This document shows, piece after piece, positions 15,970 to 23,058 of a DNA stretch of 64,000 nt. The stretch's first letter is position 1. Every line of letters starts with the position of its first letter. The notes beneath the pieces are model-generated. The model worked only from the letters and a program-made list of their open reading frames with translations, made no database searches and was not told the origin of the DNA. The translations under genes and the position numbers were made by a program. Where the stretch lies: the NCBI RefSeq assembly GCF_041346925.1, contig NZ_CP166840.1, forward strand, positions 2,227,001 through 2,291,000, read 5' to 3'. The DNA is from Agaribacterium sp. ZY112 (lineage in GTDB: Bacteria > Pseudomonadota > Gammaproteobacteria > Pseudomonadales > Cellvibrionaceae).

Positions 15970-17088
15970 TTACGCTTCAGGCTTGATGTCCAGCTCCCGA
16001 AATATCGACCATATAAATGCAGCTAGCTCTCTCGCTAAAGCTACGACCACAATATTTTTGCTGCTTTTAGTTTTAGATAAATGTTTGTAACGATGTGTCA
16101 GTCTTAGCTGCGCCTTCCAAGCTATATCCCTTATATGAAGTGGTATATCTTCCTGACGTTTTTGCATTTCCTTACTAACTTTCGGATTAAACCTATAGCT
16201 CCAGGCTGATTCAACCAGTATTTTTCTAGCGTAGATATTTCCTGTTTTGGTGATCGCACCTCGCTTAGTTCGCTCACCGCTTGAGTGCTCCGATGGTGTA
16301 AGACCAAGGAAGCTCATTAACTGCTTGGGGTGCTCAAATCGAGTTAAGTCTCCTAGCTCCGCAATTATTCCACTAGCTGCAACCATACGCACGCCACGCA
16401 GTGCCATCAACGCTTTTACCGCTGGGTATAAGCGCCAATCTTTAACGTACTTTTCTATCTCCCCCATGAGGCGTTGCTCACGATGAGCCGCTTCTGTCAT
16501 CGTGTTTAAGTATTCTTGGTAGGTAACTTGAGATGCAGCATGAGGGAGTTTCACCTCCGCCAACCAACGCAGGTGCGCTTCGCTCCAGTTCTCACTATGT
16601 GGGCAGCGTATATCGTGCCTAAGTAGAAAGCTTTTTAAACGTTGCTTGGCTCGCGTGCGCATTTCTACCGCATCTAAGCGCGCTCGAGTTAGGTCTCGGA
16701 CGGCTTCATCTTCTGGGTTTGGTACATACACTGCCGTGAGCTCGCCTGCCCGATAAAGACGTGCGAGGCTAATGGCATCTCGTTGATCTGTTTTAACCTT
16801 ATCGCCAGCCTTTTTTGGAATTAACGAGGGCGCAACGACAGTACATACATGCCCTTTACTGATAATGTAGCGGTAGAGCTCGTAGCCCGTTGGCCCGGCT
16901 TCGTAGCAAAAGTGCAGGCTATGGCCTTTTGCTACGAGTTTGCGAAGCGCCTTTTTAAATGCATCACGGGTTCCCGCGATGCTACCAAAACGCCTAACCT
17001 CACCGCCAATGCCGTCTTCAGCTAGCGCGATTTCAATGCTTTCTTTATGGACATCCAAACCCACGAAAAGTATGTTAGATTGTGTCAT
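15970..17088 (-). CDS. IS110-family transposase, IS1111 branch
   Basis: 372 residues, intact. The N-terminal RuvC-like DEDD domain shows GLDVHKE (Asp11), CYEAGPTGYELYR (Glu) and KTDQRDA (two Asp). The C-terminal domain (transposase_20) holds ALRGVRMVAASGIIAELGD, then the serine-bearing TPSEHSSGERTKRG and GNIYARKIL. It would cut and join DNA through an RNA-guided DEDD/Ser mechanism. Full length for the family. The nearest relatives expected are IS1111-attC elements. Transcribed against the cassettes, with a short leader on its right side. Confidence 0.93.
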   Translation of the reverse strand: MTQSNILFVGLDVHKESIEIALAEDGIGGEVRRFGSIAGTRDAFKKALRKLVAKGHSLHFCYEAGPTGYELYRYIISKGHVCTVVAPSLIPKKAGDKVKTDQRDAISLARLYRAGELTAVYVPNPEDEAVRDLTRARLDAVEMRTRAKQRLKSFLLRHDIRCPHSENWSEAHLRWLAEVKLPHAASQVTYQEYLNTMTEAAHREQRLMGEIEKYVKDWRLYPAVKALMALRGVRMVAASGIIAELGDLTRFEHPKQLMSFLGLTPSEHSSGERTKRGAITKTGNIYARKILVESAWSYRFNPKVSKEMQKRQEDIPLHIRDIAWKAQLRLTHRYKHLSKTKSSKNIVVVALARELAAFIWSIFRELDIKPEA

Positions 17089-17222
17089 GTCGACCCCCGA
17101 TCCCGTTTATAAATGGTTGTGAAGAACCTTTATTTTATAGCTCTGGCGCTTCGGTGCTAACCTACGTTTGGCGACGGGGGGCGGCTCCTATTGGCGGGAA
17201 ACATAATGTCTAGGCGTATTTG

Positions 17223-17597
17223 ATGTTACTGCTAGAAATGTATGAAGAATTCAGAATTGAGTTTCCAGACATTATTGCGAAGGCAGACTCAATCCATGTA
17301 AAGCAGTGGGGTAGCCTTGACCCAGATTACGCTTATTCTTGGTTTGAAAGCCTCGCAAACGCTTTAAGCGGTGAAATGCGCAAAGGTATCACTCCCACTC
17401 ATTGCAGAGGTTTTTTTGAGTACTTTAGGAAGAAGTATCTTTTTGAAGGCGATGACATAAAAAACTTCATAGATGTAGCCTTTGCAGAGAATCTGTTCTG
17501 GCAGGTAAGCAAGGAAAAGTCAGTTCCTTATTGGAAGCAACTGCCTGATACTATCAAGTCTCTATATAAAGATTTTCATGGCAAAGCACCCGCCTAA
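17223..17597 (+). CDS. Cassette gene: small soluble protein of unknown function
   Basis: About 124 residues from ATG 17223, 18 bases beyond the insertion sequence. Acidic and aromatic-rich (SWFESLANALSGEMRKG, RGFFEYFRKKYLFEGDD), with no signal peptide or membrane segment, so probably cytosolic. The stop overlaps a GCCTAAC attC start. Its cassette core was split from the previous cassette by the IS1111-like element. It may be cut off from any promoter upstream of that element. No named family is claimed. Confidence 0.68.
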   Translation: MLLLEMYEEFRIEFPDIIAKADSIHVKQWGSLDPDYAYSWFESLANALSGEMRKGITPTHCRGFFEYFRKKYLFEGDDIKNFIDVAFAENLFWQVSKEKSVPYWKQLPDTIKSLYKDFHGKAPA

Positions 17598-17631
17598 CAA
17601 CACGCCCTGAGGTGGACCGGAACCTTAAAAT
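17592..17631 (+). repeat. Truncated attC site 13
   Basis: GCCTAAC (17592-17598), then AACACGCCCTGAGGTGGACCGG, the left arm of an attC. The right arm is missing because an IS110-family remnant starts within ~35 bases. Confidence 0.65.
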
Positions 17632-18354
17632 CTAGGTTGCAGCTGCATAGGCTAGTAAGCCCGAACCTCGCTTTTTCAAACTCTCTAAATACTTGCTCTC
17701 ATCATAGGCTGTACGGGTTTGCCAGCAACGGAAGGCAATTCGAATCCACTTAAACGCCAATGCCCTAATCGCCATATTGTGAGTTTTTCCGCGATCAATT
17801 TGCTGCTTGCTCTTTATCAGAACAAGCCTTGGCCCAATAAGAAAAACGCACACTTTGCCCCGCCCATTCGACAAAGGTTTGCCGGATAAATGTGGGGCAA
17901 CTATAGCGCCAATGCGTCCATGATTTTTTGCCACTTTGCTCAATAACGGGGGCGATTCTTGCGTATTGTTGCAATTCAGCGGCACTTTTATATCTATCTC
18001 TATTACTGCCAAATGCCGTTAATAAGCGTGGCGCTAGCTGTGGCCCAGCTCCAGGAAAACTATCAAAGAGATTGCGGTCGTCCATCTTCCGATAGCGAGT
18101 TTGAATCTCTTTATCTAGCCGCAAAATACTTTCGATTAGGTGCTTTAATTGGCTGGCAAGCATTTCAATGATGATTTCATTGGGCTCAATTATGTCTTTA
18201 TCATGCGTTAGTGGCATGATCTGTTTTATCGCCTCAATTCGCTGTTCGTTAATGTCTTGATAGCGTGAATTATGCTGATCAAAGAAGCTTCGATACGTCT
18301 TGGCATAGGTACGATGAGCAAGCAATGCTTGCTCCTGCCAAATTAACCGCTTAA
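17632..18354 (-). pseudogene. Decayed IS110-family transposase (C-terminal half, frameshifted)
   Basis: On the minus strand, one frame gives the middle and C-terminal domain (HNSRYQDINEQRIEAIKQ, LFDSFPGAGPQLAPRLLTAFG, SGKKSWTHWRYSCP, RQTFVEWAGQS). It stops after EQAAN near 17795. A second frame carries the natural end (DRGKTHNMAIRALAFKWIRI, RCWQTRTAYDE, LKKRGSGLL) to 17632. A one-base indel near 17800-17815 explains this. The N-terminal DEDD domain is absent. This lineage differs from the two intact IS110-family genes in the window. Confidence 0.85.
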
Positions 18355-18573
18355 TTCAAACAATCAGCTTCGATCCAAATCACGAATCCTTTAATCTTCT
18401 GCTGTCTAGGTTTGAATGCTATTTAGTCGAACGTGTGAAATGAGCAATGCTAGGTTGTTAAAACATCGACAATGAGGATTTCGGCCTTTCACTTGATTAT
18501 TTTATCCAACTAATGAACTATGCAATAAAAAGAGCCGATCTCGCTTATTTCATTAAAGGACGTCTAAGACACC

Positions 18574-19374
18574 ATGTTAAGCATTCACCTATTGGATCAT
18601 TTGATTCATTTTCAGCCGCCTAAATCCGAATACCCCTATGAAATACGCCACGCGATTTTCCCATCAGGCCAAGAACCAATTAAATATTACCAAAAAGGCT
18701 ATGACTTAAATTCACATCAACAAGACGATGCGGTCAAACTCATTGCTTGGAGCGATGAGCAATTAAAAGAGCAAGCATTGGCTGATAAGCTGGCAGAGGA
18801 TGACATATTCTTAGAGCTTGATAATGAAAAACCGAATCGCCTAGTCGCTGAGCAAGATAATTTATTGCTGGCCAATTTAGTCTGTCGCTTTGATACGGAC
18901 AATGACGGGTATTTTTCTTTAGAGCTGTTTCGTCACCACCAAGCGAACATCACCAGTAATCAAGCATTAGTTCAGTCCATTGCCATGCAGGATGGTCAAC
19001 CCAATGGCCACATTTGCGAGCAAGTGACCCAGCGAACCATCAATGATCACCTATGGATACGCAAAGATAGCAATGAAGGTCGCACGATTAGTTTTTATAC
19101 CACGCTAACTGAACAATACTTTGTGGCACTGCATCTGACGCGCATCAACGAACAAATAGATGCCATCATGGATTCGGTCCGTTTTTCAAATTCAAGCTAC
19201 GCAGGTTCTCAGCAGGCTCAATTAACAGAGCGGACTGATATTGATATCAACGCAACCTACCAGTACCAAATAACGCAACTCAAACAAGCGCGCAAAGCCG
19301 CCAAACAAGCACGAGTAGATGCAATGCCTGAAGCCGTTCGTGAATATTATCAATTCGAGGTCGACGATGAATAG
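18574..19374 (+). CDS. Unknown protein A of a two-gene module
   Basis: 266 residues, soluble, acidic, no signal peptide. Residues ~104-125 (CRFDTDNDGYFSLELF) resemble an EF-hand-like calcium loop. Residues ~170-205 (SFYTTLTEQYFVALHLTRINEQIDAIMDSVRF) form the closing strand and helix pattern also seen in protein B. The C-terminus is a basic coiled-coil-like helix (QITQLKQARKAAKQARVDA). It ends with a 4-base ATGA-type overlap into protein B, so the two are co-translated. No family is recognised; a weak resemblance to DcrB/DUF1795-like chaperone folds is only a guess. Flanked by transposase remnants on both sides. Confidence 0.7.
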   Translation: MLSIHLLDHLIHFQPPKSEYPYEIRHAIFPSGQEPIKYYQKGYDLNSHQQDDAVKLIAWSDEQLKEQALADKLAEDDIFLELDNEKPNRLVAEQDNLLLANLVCRFDTDNDGYFSLELFRHHQANITSNQALVQSIAMQDGQPNGHICEQVTQRTINDHLWIRKDSNEGRTISFYTTLTEQYFVALHLTRINEQIDAIMDSVRFSNSSYAGSQQAQLTERTDIDINATYQYQITQLKQARKAAKQARVDAMPEAVREYYQFEVDDE

Positions 19375-20329
19375 TGAATGCCGTTACGTAAAAGCCGACG
19401 ACCTAGACACCAGTTTTCGCCAACCCGTATTGAATCACTTTTGGCAATTGCCTAACCACAGCGCCTATGTCGAATCGTCCTCTGGTGCCATTGCCCAAAC
19501 TGACGCAAACTCATCATCTCATCGGTTATGGCTCCTTGGTTTACTGCGCGAAGATCAAACACACTATGCAAGAGTGAATTTCAGTGCCGATTTAATCTAT
19601 TCAGAAACGGTCATCAACGATGCGCGGTCATTACAACAGCATCATCAAGCGCAAATCATCGGTCGCAGTGAAGGATTTAAGGTGATTGATCAAGACTTTA
19701 TCCATGGTGAAGACAATCTTGAATGGCACCAGCTAAAAACAGATGGATTTGAAGCCATTGGCTATCATCGTCGATTTCAAGGTTTTTTAAGTGCCCGATT
19801 TGCGCTCGTTTTATTAGATGCGCATCATTACTTGGTATTGAGTCATTATCGCTTAGGTAGCATTGTTGACGATGATGCCACCTTTTCGCAACACGTTGAC
19901 AACATGCTTAACCGCATTCAATGCTTTGATGAACAATTACAACCAACGCAATATTCGCTGTCTGGCATTGAACAATTTGATATGCGCGCGCAAGATTCAG
20001 AAATCGAACCTGACAGTGCCATCTACATGACTTATATGGCCGGCTCAGGTTCAGAAAAACCCGTATTAACCATGCTGGCAACAGGAGCCATTGTCGGATT
20101 AATCGCAGTGATTATAGGGGTCATGTACGCTAGCCTAATGCACATATTTGTCGCATTTTTAATCATCCAAGGATTTGAGAAACTCACCGCTGAAAAGCTT
20201 GTGCGCAAGCTTAATAAACGCTTTCGCTTTCCCTATAAACCACTGCAAATGCTAAGAGGATTTTGCGTGGGTTTTAGCATTATTACCGGATTAGGAGTTT
20301 TTGGACTTTGGATTGTGAGTTTGTTTTAA
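19367..20329 (+). CDS. Unknown protein B of a two-gene module, C-terminal membrane anchor
   Basis: 320 residues from ATG 19367, which overlaps the stop of protein A; a longer start inside protein A is unlikely. Residues 1-~215 are soluble. The segment FALVLLDAHHYLVLSHYRLGS...FSQHVDNMLNRIQCF parallels the C-terminal part of protein A, so both may share a domain. About residues 230-275 and 290-318 are membrane segments (AIVGLIAVIIGVMYASLMHIF, IITGLGVFGLWIVSLF). The pair looks like a soluble partner plus a membrane-anchored partner. Function unknown. Confidence 0.7.
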   Translation: MNSECRYVKADDLDTSFRQPVLNHFWQLPNHSAYVESSSGAIAQTDANSSSHRLWLLGLLREDQTHYARVNFSADLIYSETVINDARSLQQHHQAQIIGRSEGFKVIDQDFIHGEDNLEWHQLKTDGFEAIGYHRRFQGFLSARFALVLLDAHHYLVLSHYRLGSIVDDDATFSQHVDNMLNRIQCFDEQLQPTQYSLSGIEQFDMRAQDSEIEPDSAIYMTYMAGSGSEKPVLTMLATGAIVGLIAVIIGVMYASLMHIFVAFLIIQGFEKLTAEKLVRKLNKRFRFPYKPLQMLRGFCVGFSIITGLGVFGLWIVSLF

Positions 20330-20330
20330 C

Positions 20331-20525
20331 TCACTCACTTGCAGCATTAATGTCAAGCTCGCCATTTAATGAACTTGGCTGCTTCAGTTTGTCATCATAA
20401 AGCGCCTTATCTGACCGAGGGCGATCTAGCCAAGCATAGAAGCCACTGCGTGACACACCCATTAATTCACAGAGGCGCTTGATCGTGAAACGGTGGCGGT
20501 TCTCCGCGATGTACTGAAAAATTAC
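20331..20525 (-). pseudogene. IS3-family orfB fragment (N-terminal piece)
   Basis: The minus-strand frame reads VIFQYIAENRHRFTIKRLCELMGVSRSGFYAWLDRPRSD, the conserved N-terminal helix-turn-helix of IS3 OrfB. It ends at a stop (20331) after ~65 codons, long before the DDE catalytic domain. It follows directly on orfA. Confidence 0.8.
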
Positions 20526-20880
20526 TTTCGGTGTTTCTCGAAGAACCTTTCCGCCCTTTTTAGGATATCGATATCCTCTTCACGTTCATTTAATTGCTTT
20601 TCGAGCTTTTTAATTCGAGCGAGTGCCTTCTTAAGTTCGGCATCTTTCTTTTGAAGGTCGCTTTTGGTTGGACCTATAGGTTTGTTTGACTTAGACACAG
20701 GAGGTTCTTTCCAATTACCGTCATTGATCTCTTTTCGCCAACGATAAATCACACGGGATGAATATCCAATGCCTCGGCGACATCTACGGCCTGAATGGAA
20801 TGGTGGCTGGCCAACCTAACGAGTGCTGATTTGAACTCTCTGATGTAATGAATGTAGTTTCTTTTATGAGTCTGCCCCAC
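20522..20880 (-). pseudogene. IS3-family orfA with a frameshift
   Basis: From GTG at 20880 the frame reads GQTHKRNYIHYIREFKSALV...SIQAVDVAEALDIHPV and stops. One base out, the sequence continues IYRWRKEINDGNW...KKDAELKKALARIKKLEKQLNEREEDIDILKRAERFFEKHRK to 20522. Helix-turn-helix and leucine-zipper parts are both present, so a single-base deletion near 20758 broke the gene. Confidence 0.85.
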
Positions 20881-20938
20881 AAATAACCCCTTTAGTGTTT
20901 AACGATTTACGTGCCTACTAAAGTGGTGGCAGATCAAT

Positions 20939-21070
20939 TTCAAGATTGTTGCTACTGAAGAGCAGTTTAATCCGTTACTGTTTGGTTTTCTGTTCTTACT
21001 ATCTTCAGCTGCTTGCTTTACGTTACCAATACTATTAAAGAAATATTTAGGTTCTAAGCCCGGCTTATAA
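20939..21070 (+). pseudogene. 3' remnant of a cassette membrane-protein gene
   Basis: Open frame with KIVATEEQFNPLLFGFLFLLSSAACF then LPILLKKYLGSKPGL, ending at TAA 21068-21070. The stop overlaps TATAACAAGCG, an attC-like start, exactly as in the intact cassettes. The 5' part was lost when the IS3 element inserted just before 20939. Confidence 0.65.
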
Positions 21071-21101
21071 CAAGCGACTGTGGTGTCAATAACATTAGAA
21101 G

Positions 21102-22052
21102 TTAATTAATACACCACTCGTTATTCCCTCTAATCATTGAGTTCAGGATGGTAATAAATTTTCTCATACACGCCGTGATTGCCACTTTCGAGTGTTTACC
21201 GTTTGCTTTGAGTTTTAAGTAGAAAGATCTAATTACAGGGTTACATAAGGTGGCACTTAATGTTGCCATATAGAGTGTTGTTCTTATGTTTGCTCGCCCG
21301 CCGATGATACGTCGCTTACCCCTTGTTTTACCGCTGTCCCGATTTAAGGGCGCAACACCAACGAGCTTACTTATTTGATTGTTTGTTAGCGTACCTACCT
21401 CAGGCAAGTCGGCCAATATGGAATAAACTAGCGTTTTACCAACGCCAGGAGCTGATAATAGTATCTTCTGTCGCTCGCTCCAATCTGCCTGTTCGTCGAC
21501 ATGCTTCTGAAGTTTAGTTTCCATGCGTTCAATTTCTTTATCAAACATTTTAATCATTCGATTACACGATGTTTCAAATGCTTTTCCCATGATTTTCATA
21601 CGATTTAGCTCCTGCGTTCTCATATGCATTATCTGGCGCCGGCGTGCTAATAGGTCTTTGATAATTATAAGGTTTTTGCTCTTCTTGGGCGTTACCTTAG
21701 GCTTGATGATCGCGGCATACTCAGCAATGACTTGTGCGTCAATCTTATCCGTTTTTGCTAGTTGATCTATAGCACCGGCATAACGTCTCACTGAAATCGG
21801 CTTGGCGATTACAACGGGTAAACCTCTTAAATAACAGGCTTCAGCGAGAGCAAATTCGTAGCGGCCAGTGGCCTCCATCGCTATTCTTTCAACGGCGTAA
21901 TACGATAGTCTTTTAATGATTTTCTTAATGCCGTCAGGAGTATTTTCCTCTCTCAGGTATATGTCTTTTTCATGGATGTAGACGTCCAGGTTAAACTTAC
22001 CAACATCGACGCCAACGTTAACAGATGTTTTACTCGTTTTAAGATTTGCCAT
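21102..22052 (-). CDS. IS110-family transposase, IS110 branch
   Basis: 316 residues, intact. The DEDD domain shows VGVDVGKFNLDVYI (Asp), MEATGRYEFALAEAC (Glu) and LAKTDKIDAQVIAEYA (two Asp). A coiled linker follows, then the C-terminal domain LLSAPGVGKTLVYSILADLPE, VGVAPLNRDSGKTRGKRRI (Ser) and GRANIRTTLYMA. Shorter than the IS1111-like enzyme at 15970 and from a different branch. Oriented against the cassettes. Confidence 0.92.
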   Translation of the reverse strand: MANLKTSKTSVNVGVDVGKFNLDVYIHEKDIYLREENTPDGIKKIIKRLSYYAVERIAMEATGRYEFALAEACYLRGLPVVIAKPISVRRYAGAIDQLAKTDKIDAQVIAEYAAIIKPKVTPKKSKNLIIIKDLLARRRQIMHMRTQELNRMKIMGKAFETSCNRMIKMFDKEIERMETKLQKHVDEQADWSERQKILLSAPGVGKTLVYSILADLPEVGTLTNNQISKLVGVAPLNRDSGKTRGKRRIIGGRANIRTTLYMATLSATLCNPVIRSFYLKLKANGKHSKVAITACMRKFITILNSMIRGNNEWCIN

Positions 22053-22271
22053 AAGGACTCGTCCTTGCTAAATTCGAGCTCGAAGCTCATTCGACTGTTC
22101 GAGTTAAAAATCGGGTCGGCTCTGCGCTCACGCTTGTTAACGATCTTTTAGATCAATTGCTCATCGAGCTACAGAGCCGGTAAACTGGGTGCAACCAGGC
22201 TACGGGCTTCACTTTATTTTAAGTCGGTTGATAAGGGAAATTATCCATACAAAGGGAAATTATCCATACAA
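22053..22271 (-). ncRNA. Candidate bridge RNA region of the IS110-branch element
   Basis: Non-coding block 5' of the transposase, where IS110-branch bridge RNAs are encoded. On the transposase strand it contains TAACAAGCG (complement of 22131-22139), identical over 9 bases to the attC sequence left at 21068-21076 beside the element. RNA ends and fold were not determined. Confidence 0.35.
22233..22270. repeat. Perfect 19-bp tandem duplication
   Basis: AAGGGAAATTATCCATACA occurs twice head-to-tail (22233-22251, 22252-22270) near the right end of the IS110-branch element. It may mark the element boundary or a recombination scar. Confidence 0.9.
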
Positions 22272-22286
22272 GTTGCTTAAGAGTGA

Positions 22287-22386
22287 CAGCTAACCTTTGG
22301 CAATTTTAGTTCGGTTGGCTTCAGTGTTTACGTGGCAAGGTCTAGGTGTAGTGGTTGGTTAGCTGCACCTTAGCAAAGCGTTGTGG
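22287..22386 (+). repeat. Degenerate attC-like site at the right edge of the array
   Basis: CAGCTAACC (22287-22295) pairs with GGTTAGCTG (22357-22365), and the block ends in GTTGTGG (22380-22386), the same core that precedes the gene-free cassettes. The outer left arm is poor, so this site may be hybrid or decayed. Confidence 0.45.
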
Positions 22387-22423
22387 GGCGGTTCGATAAT
22401 TCTGATTTTAATCAGTAATGTGC
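22380..22423 (+). repeat. Truncated fourth copy of the gene-free cassette
   Basis: The first ~44 bases match the start of the 378-bp cassette (GTTGTGGGGCGGT..CGATAATTCT..AATCAGTAATGTGC) with small differences, then similarity ends abruptly. Confidence 0.8.
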
Positions 22424-22478
22424 TTCTCCTAATACATGGGAGTGGAATGCTGATCGTATCGAACTTGAACTTCAGTAA
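22419..22478 (+). pseudogene. Possible 3' end of a gene cut by the array
   Basis: Open frame ASPNTWEWNADRIELELQ and stop, directly after the truncated cassette and 30 bases before a strong hairpin. It looks like the tail of a protein gene, but is too short to identify. Confidence 0.35.
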
Positions 22479-22508
22479 GTGTTGTTTGTTTAGGTAAATG
22501 GCTCATTT

Positions 22509-22536
22509 GCGCCTGCCAGTTGTTTTTGGCAGGCGC
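22509..22536. terminator. Strong hairpin, probable terminator
   Basis: GCGCCTGCC (22509-22517) pairs perfectly with GGCAGGCGC (22528-22536) around a T-rich loop; there is no T-run after it on the plus strand. It fits the end of the gene remnant at 22419. Confidence 0.55.
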
Positions 22537-23058
22537 TCGATGTTAAAAATGCCATGTTCTAAGCTATATGTACTGCTAAAAATAAATGTTTCTATGCTTA
22601 AATAACTCTCGCCGTCTTTTATAATCTAGTAGATAAATGTACTTATTTAAATTTACTAGATTTATGTTTAATTTTTTTATGTCGATTTATCTAAGGTTTT
22701 TGGTGGGTCAGTAGCGTTTTTATACGTGAAAATAGATCAGTATAACGCTATGTTTTTTTAATTTATTGGGGTGTCAGGTTGACATGCAAGGCTGTGGTGT
22801 TCTTTTAATATTTTTGTTGTGAGATCTTGAGTCTATGCGTTTTTACGGCTTTAGCGTGAACGATTTTTTATGTGTGCGAGGGTCTATAGGGGTTGTTGTT
22901 CGTCACACTAATATTGATGTTGAGATGCTAAATAAGCAGTACCCACTTTGCGTGTAATTAAGTAAACTGTCGTTTATAGAGGCTGAGCCAGATGGACCTT
23001 GCACTACAAGGGGCGCTAAAGGTTTAGGGCTAAATTAAACGTATTAAGAGGTAAGTAA
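22537..23058. other. AT-rich gene-free region before the cupin gene
   Basis: No gene is visible. It contains a 9-base perfect inverted repeat AATCTAGTA / TACTAGATT (22623-22662) that may be an operator, and must hold the promoter of the oxygenase-like gene at 23059. Its ribosome site is AAGAGGTAAG just before 23059. Confidence 0.6.

Larger units (their letters stand above)
15641..17205 (-). mobile_element. IS1111-like insertion sequence (IS110 family) inside an attC site
   Basis: About 1.56 kb bounded by 13-bp inverted repeats, TATGTTTCCCGCC (15641-15653) and GGCGGGAAACATA (17193-17205). It has one intact transposase gene and a 316-bp non-coding end downstream of that gene. Subterminal inverted repeats and a long 3' non-coding end define the IS1111 branch. 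Its position at an attC core fits the IS1111-attC group. Exact ends may lie a few bases outside the repeats. Confidence 0.85.
20331..20936 (-). mobile_element. IS3-family insertion sequence remnant
   Basis: Contains a frameshifted orfA and a cut-off orfB in the usual order on the minus strand. The right edge carries TGATCTGCCACC (complement ending at 20936), like an IS3-type terminal repeat. The left end with most of orfB is gone, so it cannot move by itself. Confidence 0.8.
21077..22286 (-). mobile_element. IS110-branch insertion sequence in or next to an attC site
   Basis: Approximate limits. It starts right after TAACAAGCG of a broken attC and ends before an attC-like inverted repeat at 22287. 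It carries one intact transposase gene and a ~210-230 bp non-coding stretch 5' of it, as in IS110-branch elements. No terminal inverted repeats are seen, which is normal for this branch. Confidence 0.6.
9673..22423 (+). mobile_element. Integron gene-cassette array without a visible integrase, invaded by insertion sequences
   Basis: About twelve complete attC sites (RYYYAAC-like start, imperfect inverted repeat, GTTRRRY-like end) all face the same way and each follows one small gene or a gene-free block. Most sites share a near-identical sequence with a GTGCTTTAATAGCAC-like loop, the hallmark of a resident chromosomal integron. No tyrosine recombinase of the IntI type is encoded in the window, so locally this is a CALIN (cluster of attC sites lacking an integrase). 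The right part is broken up by IS110-family and IS3-family elements. The last recognisable cassette piece is a fragment at 22380. Confidence 0.9.

Noticed and set aside
21077..22286. Terminal inverted repeats for the IS110-branch element
   Set aside because: None found by eye; this is expected for the branch, so limits are given as approximate.
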